DNA of 64,000 nucleotides from Pseudomonadota bacterium (GCA_020161065.1 JAIUPH010000007.1:310001-374000), one strand, 5' to 3'. Positions 55,043 through 64,000 are shown, counted from the first letter of the stretch. Program-made: numbers and translations. Notes: generated by a model not told the origin, from the letters alone.

Positions 55043-56311
55043 GTGAAGGCGGCGCCGGCGGACCTGCAAGGCCTGGCCGGGCTGGAGGCCTTCGACCTGC
55101 TGGCCACGATGGTGGCCGTGGTGCGGCCCGACGGGCGCTTCCTGCTGGTCAACGCTGCGTTCGAGAACATGGCCGGGCTGTCGCGCCGCACGCTGACGCG
55201 CGGCAGCGTGCTCGACTGGCTGGTCGACCCCGCGCCGCTGCGCGACGCGCTGCGCCTGACCGCCAGCAACGAGGTGGCCAGCGGCCGCTTCGACGCGCTG
55301 ATGCGCCGCCAGCCGCTGGGCGGGGCGGCCGCCGCCGCGCTGGGCGGCTGGCTCGGCGGCGTGGCCGTCGCGCACGAGACGCCGGTGCACGTGATCGTCA
55401 ACCAGATGGAGCGCGCCAGCGACCACGTGCTGGTGGAGATGATCGAGATCGAGCAGCAGACGCGGCTCGACCGCGAGGAGCGCGCGCACGGCCAGGCGCA
55501 GGCCAACAAGGAGCTGGTGCGCAACCTGGCGCACGAGATCAAGAACCCGCTCGGCGGCATCCGCGGCGCCGCGCAGTTGCTGGAGATGGAGGTCAGTCGC
55601 CTGCCGGGCCGCCCCAAAGGCGACGCGCCCCCTCGGGGGGCCGCCGCCGCGGGCGGCTTGGGGGCCATCAGTCCGCGCGAGCTGACCGAGTACACGCAGG
55701 TCATCATCCACGAGGCCGACCGCCTGCAGGCGCTGGTCGACCGGCTGCTGGCGCCGCACCGGCGCGCGCAGGTGGTGGGCGACGTCAACATCCACGAGAT
55801 CTGCGAGCGCGTGCGCTCGCTGGTGCTGGCCGAGTATCCGCGCGGACTGCAGATCGAGCGCGACTACGACGCCTCGATCCCCGAGTTCCGCGGCGACCGC
55901 GAGCAACTCATCCAGGCCGTGCTCAACATCGTGCAGAACGCCACCCAGGCGCTCAGTGGGGCCGGTGCGGGTGCGGGTGCCGGCGGCGGCGCCGACGACG
56001 ATTCGCCCGACACCGGGCGCATCGAGCGCGGCGACGCCCGCATCGTGCTGCGCACGCGGGTGGCGCGCCAGGTCACCGTGGGCCGCCAGCGCTTTCGACT
56101 GGCACTGGAATTGCATATCCAGGACAACGGGCCGGGCGTGCCCGAGGCCATCCGCGATCGCATCTTCCACCCGCTGGTGTCGGGGCGCGAGGGCGGCTCG
56201 GGCCTCGGGCTCACGCTGGCGCAGACCTTCGTGCAGCAACACCAGGGCACGATCGAATGCGACAGCGTGCCGGGCCGGACGGTGTTCAAGCTGCTGATCC
56301 CGCTGCCTTGA
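55043..56311 (+). CDS. ntrB: Nitrogen-regulation sensor kinase NtrB (GlnL)
   Basis: 422-aa cytosolic kinase/phosphatase from GTG 55043. A PAS domain (about 10-130) precedes the H-box NLAHEIKNPLGGIRGAAQLL with His164; NIVQNATQAL is the N-box and GGSGLGLTLAQTFVQQHQG the G-box. It phosphorylates NtrC under PII control. Odd features: an inserted peptide at about 188-208 in the dimerisation region, encoded by a palindromic repeat element, and a Gly/Ala-rich insert after the N-box. ntrC follows 43 bp later. Confidence 0.93.
   Translation: MKAAPADLQGLAGLEAFDLLATMVAVVRPDGRFLLVNAAFENMAGLSRRTLTRGSVLDWLVDPAPLRDALRLTASNEVASGRFDALMRRQPLGGAAAAALGGWLGGVAVAHETPVHVIVNQMERASDHVLVEMIEIEQQTRLDREERAHGQAQANKELVRNLAHEIKNPLGGIRGAAQLLEMEVSRLPGRPKGDAPPRGAAAAGGLGAISPRELTEYTQVIIHEADRLQALVDRLLAPHRRAQVVGDVNIHEICERVRSLVLAEYPRGLQIERDYDASIPEFRGDREQLIQAVLNIVQNATQALSGAGAGAGAGGGADDDSPDTGRIERGDARIVLRTRVARQVTVGRQRFRLALELHIQDNGPGVPEAIRDRIFHPLVSGREGGSGLGLTLAQTFVQQHQGTIECDSVPGRTVFKLLIPLP
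55606..55666. repeat. REP-like palindromic element inside ntrB
   Basis: A 61-bp GC-rich segment from GGGCCGCCCCAAAGG to TTGGGGGCC has complementary outer arms (GGCCGCCCC / GGGGGCC) and an inner CCCCCTCGGGGG hairpin. It resembles intergenic palindromic repeats of this bacterial group, yet here it is read in frame within ntrB. Confidence 0.6.
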
Positions 56312-56354
56312 ACGCTTGCCACCTGACCGTGCGCGAGAGCGCCCGCCAAGCCGC

Positions 56355-57875
<1,521 letters not shown>

Positions 57876-57957
57876 CCCGCCCCGAAGCGTCTTCCGTGCT
57901 CGCCCTCCAGGGGCGCCGCCGGCGGCCCGGCGCAGCCGGCTCCGTTTGAGGGGCGGG
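57876..57957. repeat. REP-like palindromic element after ntrC
   Basis: The 82-bp element starts with the first base after the ntrC stop. Outer arms CCCGCCCC / GGGGCGGG enclose a CGCCC-TCCAG-GGGCG hairpin and GC-rich inner palindromes. Its architecture is like the element in ntrB. It may also serve as a transcription end for ntrBC, though no U-tract follows. Confidence 0.6.
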
Positions 57958-57986
57958 CCGCGTTCTGCTCTCCCCGGCGCGCACGC

Positions 57987-58349
57987 TCAGAGCATCTTGG
58001 CGCCCGCCGCCTGGCGTATGGGGATGCCTTCAGAATCAAAGTTATCCAGGCAGTGCACGTTGATCCCGAGGTTGTCCGGCGTTACGCGCTTGCGATGGAA
58101 AGGATAGATGCCGCAGGTGCTGCAAAAGAAGTGCCTTGCGGTCTTCGTGTGGAACTGGTACTCGGTCAGGTTCTCGGCACCCGCAAGCAGCCTGAACTTC
58201 GACTCGTGCACCTTGACCATCAGAGCGTTCTTCTTCTTGCAAATCGAGCAGTTGCACATGGTCAGTTCAGGGAAGTCGGTCTCGACTTCGAAGCGCACTG
58301 CTCCGCAGTGGCAACTTCCTTCGTACTTCTGCTCGGGGCGTGTGGACAC
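57987..58349 (-). CDS. GFA-family (CENP-V/GFA domain) protein
   Basis: 120 aa from GTG 58349, with AAAGGAAG as ribosome-binding site. SCHCGAVRFEVETDFP, CNCSICKKKNALM and FFCSTCGIYPFHRKR supply the seven Cys of the GFA zinc fold. Members were named for glutathione-dependent formaldehyde activation, but most lack a proven substrate. It follows a methyltransferase gene by 14 bp. Its codons are less G/C-biased than the flanking host genes, consistent with acquisition. Confidence 0.85.
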   Translation of the reverse strand: MSTRPEQKYEGSCHCGAVRFEVETDFPELTMCNCSICKKKNALMVKVHESKFRLLAGAENLTEYQFHTKTARHFFCSTCGIYPFHRKRVTPDNLGINVHCLDNFDSEGIPIRQAAGAKML

Positions 58350-58363
58350 GTCGGGGCTTCCTT

Positions 58364-59179
58364 TCAATGACGGCGCAGACCGCGCCTTGGCAGGCCGGAC
58401 GGCTTTGATACGAACAGCACGAGAGAACCTTTCAGGTGCGCCTGCTTGCGCAAGTGACCATGCCTCTCGTCCCACGCTCCATCGGCGAGGTCGCGTGCGA
58501 GGTGCGCCTCAAACCGGGAGACGGCCGAAGCTTCGACGAAGCTCCAAGCTGAACACGCGAGGCGTGCCGCCGGATCAAGCAGCATTTCGGGGCGGCCGTA
58601 GTAGGCGTCATTGAACCCGTCGGTGCAGTTGAGCGGGATCGGCACGGGCGCCACCGTGGACATGCCACCGAGATGGGCGGCCAGCACCGAGAGCGGCGGA
58701 TAACGCGCGGCCTCTGTTTCGATGACCTCGGGCGCATACTCGTAGAGCCAATACGTGCGCAGCAGCGCGGGGTCGCATGTCAGCAAGACGACGGGACCGC
58801 GCGTGACCCGGCGGACCTCTGCAAGGCCGGCTTCCAAGTCGGCCCACTGATGCACGGTGAACGTTCCCATTGCGGCGTCGAAGTGGCCATCAGGGTACGG
58901 CAACTTTTCCGCGTAGGCGTCGACCGCCGCCGGAAGGTGCGGAGGGCGCCTCTCGCGCATCGTGGCGGAAGGCTCGATTGGCGTGACCAGCCGGTCAGTC
59001 GGTTCGTAGGAGCCGGTGCCGGCACCGATGTTGATCACGGTTCGAGCATCTTCGAGCGCGGCGTGCACGAAAGCAGTGATCTCCGGATCGGCCACTCGGT
59101 AATTCCGATAGACAGGCCCGATGCGAGCGTAGTCGGCGTCGCCTGCGCTGCCGTCGGTCATTCGTTGCTGCTGACTCAT
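58364..59179 (-). CDS. Class I SAM-dependent methyltransferase (UbiE-like)
   Basis: 271 aa from ATG 59179. VINIGAGTGSYEP is SAM motif I; IEPSATMRERRP and ALPYPDGHFDAAMGTFTVHQW-like segments place it in the Methyltransf_11 group. Substrate unknown. An alternative ATG at 59161 begins MTDGSAGDADYARIG. It heads a two-gene unit with the GFA protein. Codon use is more relaxed than in the neighbours, suggesting horizontal origin. Confidence 0.83.
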   Translation of the reverse strand: MSQQQRMTDGSAGDADYARIGPVYRNYRVADPEITAFVHAALEDARTVINIGAGTGSYEPTDRLVTPIEPSATMRERRPPHLPAAVDAYAEKLPYPDGHFDAAMGTFTVHQWADLEAGLAEVRRVTRGPVVLLTCDPALLRTYWLYEYAPEVIETEAARYPPLSVLAAHLGGMSTVAPVPIPLNCTDGFNDAYYGRPEMLLDPAARLACSAWSFVEASAVSRFEAHLARDLADGAWDERHGHLRKQAHLKGSLVLFVSKPSGLPRRGLRRH

Positions 59180-59277
59180 TCGGATCCTCGTGCTCCCAGG
59201 GAGCGGGGAGCGCGAGTGCAAAGCGCGCGTGCCATGCGGCCCAACGTCGATATCGAGATGACCAGCGCTCCGGTGCG

Positions 59278-60042
59278 TCAGTCGATCTCCACCACCACCG
59301 GCGCGTGGTCACTGGGGCGCTCGTTCTTGCGCGGCGCCTTGTCGATGCTGCAGGCCTGGACGTGCGCTCGCAGCGCGTCGCTGACCAGGATGTGGTCGAT
59401 GCGCAGGCCCTGGTTCTTGCGGAACGCGAGGTTGCGGTAGTCCCACCAGCTCCAGCTCTTGGGCGGCTGCTCGAACAGCCGGAAGGCATCGTGCAGTCCC
59501 AGCGCCAGCAGCGCGCGGAACTGCGCGCGCTCTTCGGGCGTGCAGTGGATCTGTCCGGCCCAGGCCACGGGGTCGTAGACGTCGCGGTCTTCGGGCGCGA
59601 TGTTGAAGTCGCCCATCAGCACCAGCCGCGTGTGGCGCTGCAGCTCGGTCTTCAGCCAGTCGTGCAGCCCGGTCAGCCAGCGCATCTTGTAGACGAACTT
59701 GTCGCTGTCGGGCGCCTGGCCGTTGGGGAAGTAGCCGCCGATGACGCGCAGGTCGCCGATGCTGCCGGCGATCAGCCGCGCCTGGTCGTCCTCGAAGTCG
59801 ACGATGTTCTTGGCGATGTCGGTGGCCGGCGCGCGCGACAGCAGCGCCACGCCGTTGTAGGTCTTCTGGCCGAACCATTGCGGCTGGTAGCCGGCGTCGG
59901 CCAGCGCCGCATGCGGAAACTTGTCGTCGGTGAGCTTGGTCTCCTGCAGCACCATCACGTCGGGCTGCTGGGCGGCCAGCCAGTCGAGGACCTGAGGCAG
60001 CCGCACGGCCAGCGAGTTGACGTTCCAGGTGGCGAGTTTCAT
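59278..60042 (-). CDS. xth: Exodeoxyribonuclease III
   Basis: 254-aa AP endonuclease/3'-exonuclease. MKLATWNVNSLAVRLPQVLDW, MVLQETKLTDDKFP, GDFNIAPEDRDVYDP and PSDHAPVVVEID are the ExoIII active-site blocks (metal Glu, Asp/Asn pair, Asp-His). It repairs abasic sites. Host-like codon use. The region just upstream of its start is AT-rich and carries a 12-bp tandem repeat, after which composition changes. Confidence 0.95.
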   Translation of the reverse strand: MKLATWNVNSLAVRLPQVLDWLAAQQPDVMVLQETKLTDDKFPHAALADAGYQPQWFGQKTYNGVALLSRAPATDIAKNIVDFEDDQARLIAGSIGDLRVIGGYFPNGQAPDSDKFVYKMRWLTGLHDWLKTELQRHTRLVLMGDFNIAPEDRDVYDPVAWAGQIHCTPEERAQFRALLALGLHDAFRLFEQPPKSWSWWDYRNLAFRKNQGLRIDHILVSDALRAHVQACSIDKAPRKNERPSDHAPVVVEID

Positions 60043-60101
60043 GTTATCTCTACGCTGTTGATTCTTATAGTGTTTTCGGAGGGTTGCGGCGCTCTTTTTC
60101 T

Positions 60102-60125
60102 TCTGGCTACCCATCTAGCTACCCA
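60102..60125. repeat. 12-bp tandem repeat at the host/element junction
   Basis: TCTGGCTACCCA and TCTAGCTACCCA lie side by side (one mismatch), between xth and the lower-GC segment. They may mark an integration junction, but no matching distal copy is visible in the window. Confidence 0.4.
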
Positions 60126-60382
60126 CTTTCGTCGAGCCGGTATGACCTCTCCAGGGATCGCCTGATACGGAGCGGTGCCAACCATCTACCGCCGACAAGC
60201 CGTGGTGGTCGTGCAAGGCTGCAGCATCTGGGGCAATCGTACTTGCCGCTCGAGAAGAGTGCGCCAAGCAACCCCAGCCGAACTGCGAGGGCTGCGTGGT
60301 TGGTGAGGTTCTCCGTGACGGCGTCGACAACCTGAGTGTGCAGTTGCCGCTTGTACTGACTGGCTCCTGCAAAACTGGACAA
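60119..60382 (-). CDS. Possible small ORF downstream of the RES toxin gene
   Basis: 87-codon ORF with a TTG start at 60382, 10 bp after the RES stop and preceded by GAGGG. The product would include TENLTNHAALAVRLGLLGAL and a CPRCC cluster, then basic residues. I do not recognise it. It could be the third gene of the toxin-antitoxin operon, or a decayed gene, since a different frame looks protein-like in its second half. If it is not coding, 60043-60392 holds only the tandem repeat and no other visible feature. Confidence 0.3.
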   Translation of the reverse strand: MSSFAGASQYKRQLHTQVVDAVTENLTNHAALAVRLGLLGALFSSGKYDCPRCCSLARPPRLVGGRWLAPLRIRRSLERSYRLDESG

Positions 60383-60392
60383 CCGACGGCCC

Positions 60393-60998
60393 TCAAGCGG
60401 GCAGGACGACGACTTGGTACGTTATGAGGAAACTCGGCCAGTCGACGTGGTCGCGCAGCGCGATGTCGTCGACGAGCGAGAGCTTCTCGGCTGCACGGTC
60501 GAACAGTGCGGCGCACGTGGCCGGGTGGTTGTTGCGCGAGGGGTAGAGCACACCGTCGAATCGATGCGCGCCAGCCGGCTCGGCGAGCGCGTGTACCAGC
60601 GCAGCGATGCGCTGCGTGTGAACGTAGCGGCGGCTGGCCAGCTGGGACAGGTTCAATCCGAACTGCGATGCCATCACGCCGGGCGCAGTGAGGTCGGCGA
60701 GCGACAGCGGCTCGAGGACGCCGATCGCCCTGATCATGCGCGCGTACACCTCGGTTCGGGTGATTGCGCGCTTGGCGCGCTGGCCCCAACGGTGCTGGCG
60801 GAAGACCGACTCCATGAGCGCGGTCGCCAGGTCGAAGCCGACATAGAGCGTGCCGTACTGGAGGCCCGGGTCGTCGTACCGATTGCCGCCCGAACGTCCG
60901 AAGTGAAGGGCCGTGCCGCGATACGCGGCACGACTCACGTGCTGGAGAAGTTCCCCCGCGGGGATGATTCGGGCCGGAACATCAGGCGTCGGCACCAC
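60393..60998 (-). CDS. RES-domain toxin
   Basis: About 201 aa from GTG 60998 (GTG 60995 also possible). Recognised by the RES pattern: HVSRAAYRGTALHFGRSGGNRYDDPG, GTLYVGFDLATALMESVFR with the conserved Glu, and a later Ser-containing LYPSRNNHPATCAALF. RES proteins deplete NAD+ and are paired with Xre/DUF2384 antitoxins. The start overlaps the upstream antitoxin gene's stop, giving the standard antitoxin-toxin order. It maintains the mobile element or arrests cells when the partner is lost. Confidence 0.8.
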   Translation of the reverse strand: MVPTPDVPARIIPAGELLQHVSRAAYRGTALHFGRSGGNRYDDPGLQYGTLYVGFDLATALMESVFRQHRWGQRAKRAITRTEVYARMIRAIGVLEPLSLADLTAPGVMASQFGLNLSQLASRRYVHTQRIAALVHALAEPAGAHRFDGVLYPSRNNHPATCAALFDRAAEKLSLVDDIALRDHVDWPSFLITYQVVVLPA

Positions 60999-61626
60999 CG
61001 CGCTCCGCCCGCTGCACGCCGAGTGAAGCAAGCACGACGCGCGCGGTCGCGTCGACGTTGCCTCGATTCGCGCTCGCCGCCGGAGATTTGCCGCCAAGGG
61101 CCTCGCAGGGCTCCGCCAGGGCGCGGTACACCGTCCAGGCGTCGACATCTTCCGCAGCCTGGAGCACGGTGCGCGTTAGCTGCAGGCCTGGTGCCTCCAG
61201 CTGCCAGTCGGGAATGCGCTGGCCTCGGCGGCCGACGTCCAGTGCAAGCAACCTGCGTGCGGCGATGTCTTTGTAGATCTGCTGGCGGGACTTGTGGGCC
61301 AGGCGCACGAAGTCGGACAGAGGCAGATTGTGCGGTCGCTCGAACTCGCGCAGCAGTTCGACGCGGCCTCGCTGGACTTCGGCGGCCATTGGCGACCAGG
61401 AGGTGGCCGCGCGCAGCGACGCGGCCTTCCGGCCCAGCGTTTCGGTCAGGGGTGTCGCCTCGGCGGCCACGTTCGTGGCAGCCGCCACCTTCTCTCGAAC
61501 AAGACGGTCAAGCTCGAAGAGGAATGCGCCACGGTCGCGAACCGTGACCGCCTTGTCGAAGCGGCGAACTTCCGTCGCGGTGACGATTGGTTGGTTCATA
61601 GCCGCTGCACCTTGTGCCTTGCGCAT
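60982..61626 (-). CDS. Xre/DUF2384-type antitoxin partner of RES
   Basis: About 214 aa from ATG 61626, chosen because GGAG lies 6 nt upstream; ATG 61599 is an alternative. A helix-turn-helix-like segment (LSDFVRLAHKSRQQIYKDIAARRLLAL) and the C-terminal toxin-binding region with GQRIPDWQL and ALAEPCEALGGKSP match the Xre/MbcA/ParS toxin-binding family. It should neutralise the RES protein and repress the operon by binding the palindrome at 61681-61694. Confidence 0.75.
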   Translation of the reverse strand: MRKAQGAAAMNQPIVTATEVRRFDKAVTVRDRGAFLFELDRLVREKVAAATNVAAEATPLTETLGRKAASLRAATSWSPMAAEVQRGRVELLREFERPHNLPLSDFVRLAHKSRQQIYKDIAARRLLALDVGRRGQRIPDWQLEAPGLQLTRTVLQAAEDVDAWTVYRALAEPCEALGGKSPAASANRGNVDATARVVLASLGVQRAERGGADA

Positions 61627-61657
61627 GGCGAACTCCGCGTACGCACTGAGATGCGGC

Positions 61658-61694
61658 AGAGTAGTCTCGTTTGTCTCGTATGTCAACTTTGACA
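61658..61694 (-). promoter_or_regulatory. Toxin-antitoxin promoter with overlapping palindrome
   Basis: On the minus strand TTGACA (61686-61681) is followed after 17 bp by TACTCT (61663-61658), a near-consensus sigma-70 promoter. The -35 is one arm of TGTCAA-CT-TTGACA (61681-61694), so a dimer bound there would block transcription, and the other arm gives a TTGACA on the plus strand. Confidence 0.65.
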
Positions 61695-61827
61695 ACCAAA
61701 GCTCGCCAAGTGTTGTACGGGTGGCCGACGCTTTTCGGTGGCGCTTGCGCCGCGACGCCGAGCGCCACTCCAGACAGATTGCCTTTTCTGCGCCTGTTGC
61801 TACGCTTGGAACCCAGCGGATAGCCAG

Positions 61828-62151
61828 ATGCGCAAGTTGGGCTTCTTCGCCTGTATCGCCATCGGGGGGTTGGCGGGGCTGCTCGTTGCCGCGCGAGACT
61901 CCTGGAGTGTCCGGGCAGTGATGATCAGCATAGGATGCGTCGCCGGCGCGGCCATCGGAGGCGCAATCGGGCGGGTTGCCACGGGGGCAGGCGTGCGTCG
62001 GCCAGAGGCGCTTGATGCCTCGTTCGGAATGGGCAGCGGGCCAGACGATCGGGATCGGAACTACTGGCGGGACGGGGGCCACCCTCCGTTCATGCGTCCC
62101 ACTCGTTCCGAGCCCGATCGCCATATGCTTGATCCAGACAGAGTCGATTGA
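61828..62151 (+). CDS. Small glycine-zipper membrane protein
   Basis: 107 aa. Two hydrophobic segments (KLGFFACIAIGGLAGLLVAA and AVMISIGCVAGAAIGGAIG) with Gly-x-x-x-Gly spacing, then a polar tail rich in Asp, Arg and Pro. It is not a family I recognise. It is convergent with the TraG-like gene, whose stop codon it abuts, and divergent from the toxin-antitoxin operon. It probably belongs to the mobile element. The ribosome-binding site is weak. Confidence 0.6.
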   Translation: MRKLGFFACIAIGGLAGLLVAARDSWSVRAVMISIGCVAGAAIGGAIGRVATGAGVRRPEALDASFGMGSGPDDRDRNYWRDGGHPPFMRPTRSEPDRHMLDPDRVD

Positions 62152-64000
62152 CTAGCGCTTCTTCTTGAGCAGGTCGCCTGCGGCCTTGCGCGCTTCATCG
62201 AGTGTCGAGCCCGCATCGGCAGCGACTTGCCGGCCCGTCTGCAGGAGGAGCGACTTCTCGGTCGAAAGCGTCCCATCTGCGCTTCGAGATGTGCTGTCCT
62301 TTGCATCGAAAATCGCGCGTGCCTCATCCGCGCGGCCGCGTAACTGAGCGCCACCGCGTCGGACGTCGTCGCGGAGATCGCTTTGTTCGGTCGTTGTAGT
62401 TCCCGACGGAGGTTCACTTCGAGGAAGCACCCCTGGAACTCGCGGGGCTGCATCGAGTTTGGGATTGAGCTTCGTCGTCGCGCTGTCCTCTTGGAACTCA
62501 CGTTGCAGGCGAGAGAACGATTCCGGCACCGCGACCCCATTCGAAAAGACCCGGGTCGGCGGTAACCCCTGTCGCGCAAGTTCGGAGTCCATCAGCGAAA
62601 GCGCGGCTGCGCTGTTGCCACCGTAACGTTCGGCGTACCGCATGAACATCTCGAGGTTGTATGGGTCTTGCGCGATGTCGATCGACAACACTTCGCCTCG
62701 CTCGCGCGCGGATGAGAGACGTTCTGCGAGAGCGCTCCGCTCGCCATAGGACGCCTCGGCACGCTCTGTTCTCGAGGACGTGTTCGCAAGCCTCGAAGCA
62801 AGCTCTCGGGACTCTCGCGAGTCAGCCGCGATCAATGCGACAGTTGATGCGTCTCGCGAAACCCGGTCCCCAAACTGCTTGAACTCTGCGATCTGCTCGT
62901 TGCTCATCGCTCCGAGGACCTTGCGCTGATCCGCCGAAAGGCCTGTCTGATAGCTCTTGCCGGCGTTCCCCTGGACCGACGCTCCGGCAACAGGCGTGCT
63001 CAGGCCAAGGTGGGCCGAGGCGCCGAAGGCGATGCTGGCCACCTGCGCCTGGGTCAAGCCCGTGCTGTCGGCCACAGTCTTCGTTATCTGGTCCAGCCGA
63101 GTCAGCGTCTCGCCCAGTTGCTCGAAGCTGCTCGTCGACGTGCCCGACGAACTGCGCGAGGACTTGAGTTTTGCCAGCCCCTTGGTGAAGGCCTCGGTCA
63201 GGACGGCGGACCGTTCGTTGCTCGCGGACACCATCTCGCCCCGCGCTGCGTCGGCCTGCCGGCTGGCCTCGGTCACGTCCTGCTCGCTGACCCGCATCGA
63301 CACCACGCGCGAGGCGAAGCCCTGGTTGCGCAGCAGGTTCGCGGCCGTGCGTCCGGTGAGCGCGCTCGACGTGAAGGTGTTGCCGCTGAGATCGCTCTGC
63401 CACGAACTCATGAACGCCGAAGTGCGGTTCGGTGCTAACTGCAGTTGATCCATCGCGACGTTGCCCATCGACACGTTGCCGACGGCGGCTCCCGCCGTGC
63501 TGCCGGCCAGCATGCCCTGCAGCCCGGACAAGCCGCCGACGAGTGCGGTGCCGAAGTTCTCCATGCGCTTGAGCGCGGCCCACGCGATGAAGGGGATGCT
63601 GATGGCCAGGTAGCCGACCACCGCTTCGCCGGAGATCGCACGCGAGTAGATCGTCGATGCGGTCTGAAGCGCGAGGGCCTTGGTGCCCGTGCCCAGGTCC
63701 GACGCGGCGGCCAGGTCGTAGGCGGCGTACACCGAAGCCATGTAGTTGAGCACCGCGTACAACGGCGGCCACAGCTGGATCCAGATCAGGATCGCCGCGT
63801 AGCCTTTGAAGGCAATCATCGACTCGCGTCCGCTGGTCAGCAGCAGCAGCAGCACGAGGAGCGGGAACAGGGCGTAGGTGAGCGCCTCGATTACGTTGCG
63901 GAACACCGGCAGCGACTGTTCGGCGACCTTGCCGTAGTTCATCCAGGTTGCGTTCTGCTGGGCGACCGCCTGTGCCCGGCCGACCGCGAGCACCATCGCC
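62152..64000 (-). CDS. TraG-like mating-pair stabilisation protein (N-terminal part outside window)
   Basis: C-terminal 616 or so codons of a conjugation protein; the start lies beyond base 64000. The visible part begins in the TraG-N membrane region with hydrophobic helices (VIEALTYALFPLLVLLLLLTSG, PPLYAVLNYMASVYAAYDLA, GYLAISIPFIAWAALKRMENF), followed by a long Ser/Thr/Ala-rich cytoplasmic or periplasmic tail with predicted coiled-coil. F-type TraG stabilises mating pairs and takes part in entry exclusion. It shows that the right edge is inside an integrative conjugative element or integrated plasmid. GC is lower toward its 3' end. Confidence 0.82.
   Translation of the reverse strand, partial: AMVLAVGRAQAVAQQNATWMNYGKVAEQSLPVFRNVIEALTYALFPLLVLLLLLTSGRESMIAFKGYAAILIWIQLWPPLYAVLNYMASVYAAYDLAAASDLGTGTKALALQTASTIYSRAISGEAVVGYLAISIPFIAWAALKRMENFGTALVGGLSGLQGMLAGSTAGAAVGNVSMGNVAMDQLQLAPNRTSAFMSSWQSDLSGNTFTSSALTGRTAANLLRNQGFASRVVSMRVSEQDVTEASRQADAARGEMVSASNERSAVLTEAFTKGLAKLKSSRSSSGTSTSSFEQLGETLTRLDQITKTVADSTGLTQAQVASIAFGASAHLGLSTPVAGASVQGNAGKSYQTGLSADQRKVLGAMSNEQIAEFKQFGDRVSRDASTVALIAADSRESRELASRLANTSSRTERAEASYGERSALAERLSSARERGEVLSIDIAQDPYNLEMFMRYAERYGGNSAAALSLMDSELARQGLPPTRVFSNGVAVPESFSRLQREFQEDSATTKLNPKLDAAPRVPGVLPRSEPPSGTTTTEQSDLRDDVRRGGAQLRGRADEARAIFDAKDSTSRSADGTLSTEKSLLLQTGRQVAADAGSTLDEARKAAGDLLKKKR

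Noticed and set aside
60043-60118. A tRNA gene as the attachment site of the conjugative element
   Set aside because: No cloverleaf, T-loop GTTCRA or CCA end could be found in the AT-rich leader of xth.

Overview
The window is one strand of chromosome from a high-GC betaproteobacterium, most likely Burkholderiales of the Rubrivivax/Leptothrix/Methylibium type. This is inferred from strong G/C third-position bias, the gmk-rpoZ-spoT-greB and dapA-bamC neighbourhoods, a glnA-ntrB-ntrC locus with a sigma-54 promoter, CcoG, Bug-type binding proteins and many CaiB/crotonase/thiolase genes. No rRNA, tRNA or CRISPR array was seen.

Layout. 1-15.5 kb is a catabolic island: a dienoyl-CoA-reductase-like SDR diverges from thiolase, FadJ-like fusion and beta-hydroxyacid dehydrogenase genes; next come a flavin hydroxylase, gentisate dioxygenase and FAH-family hydrolase; then a FadR-type GntR regulator, a Bug solute-binding protein, and a thiolase-like/DUF35/ADP-forming acyl-CoA synthetase/enoyl-CoA hydratase operon. 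Palindromes matching TGGTNNNACCA, the known FadR core, sit at all three promoters, so the island looks like one regulon of the embedded GntR protein. 15.5-20 kb holds tag, a three-part FkbH-like protein and a CaiB-type CoA transferase.

20-26.4 kb is the greB / spoT / (two inserted genes) / rpoZ / gmk block. 26.6-30.2 kb has a two-component system and ccoG. 30.3-41.6 kb is housekeeping: UPF0149/SEC-C, coaBC, dut, slyD, roxA, an Ala-rich lipoprotein, bamC, dapA, a methyltransferase, an MFS transporter, dadA and a GST. 41.7-47.3 kb has parE, a GNAT, a cupin, an M20 amidohydrolase and a diguanylate cyclase. 47.4-52.75 kb has an AIM24 protein followed by a tightly packed operon (YncE-like propeller, deacetylase, sterol-desaturase family, EI24, CinA-N). 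52.7-57.9 kb is nitrogen control: NtrC site, sigma-54 promoter, glnA, terminator, DUF4124 gene, ntrB, ntrC.

58-64 kb becomes compositionally mixed: a methyltransferase-GFA pair with less GC-biased codons, host-like xth, then a lower-GC segment with an Xre/RES toxin-antitoxin operon, a small membrane protein and the C-terminal part of a TraG-like mating-pair protein. This is the edge of an integrated conjugative element running off the right end.

Coordinates and motifs were read by eye. Family names rest on motif recognition rather than database searches.
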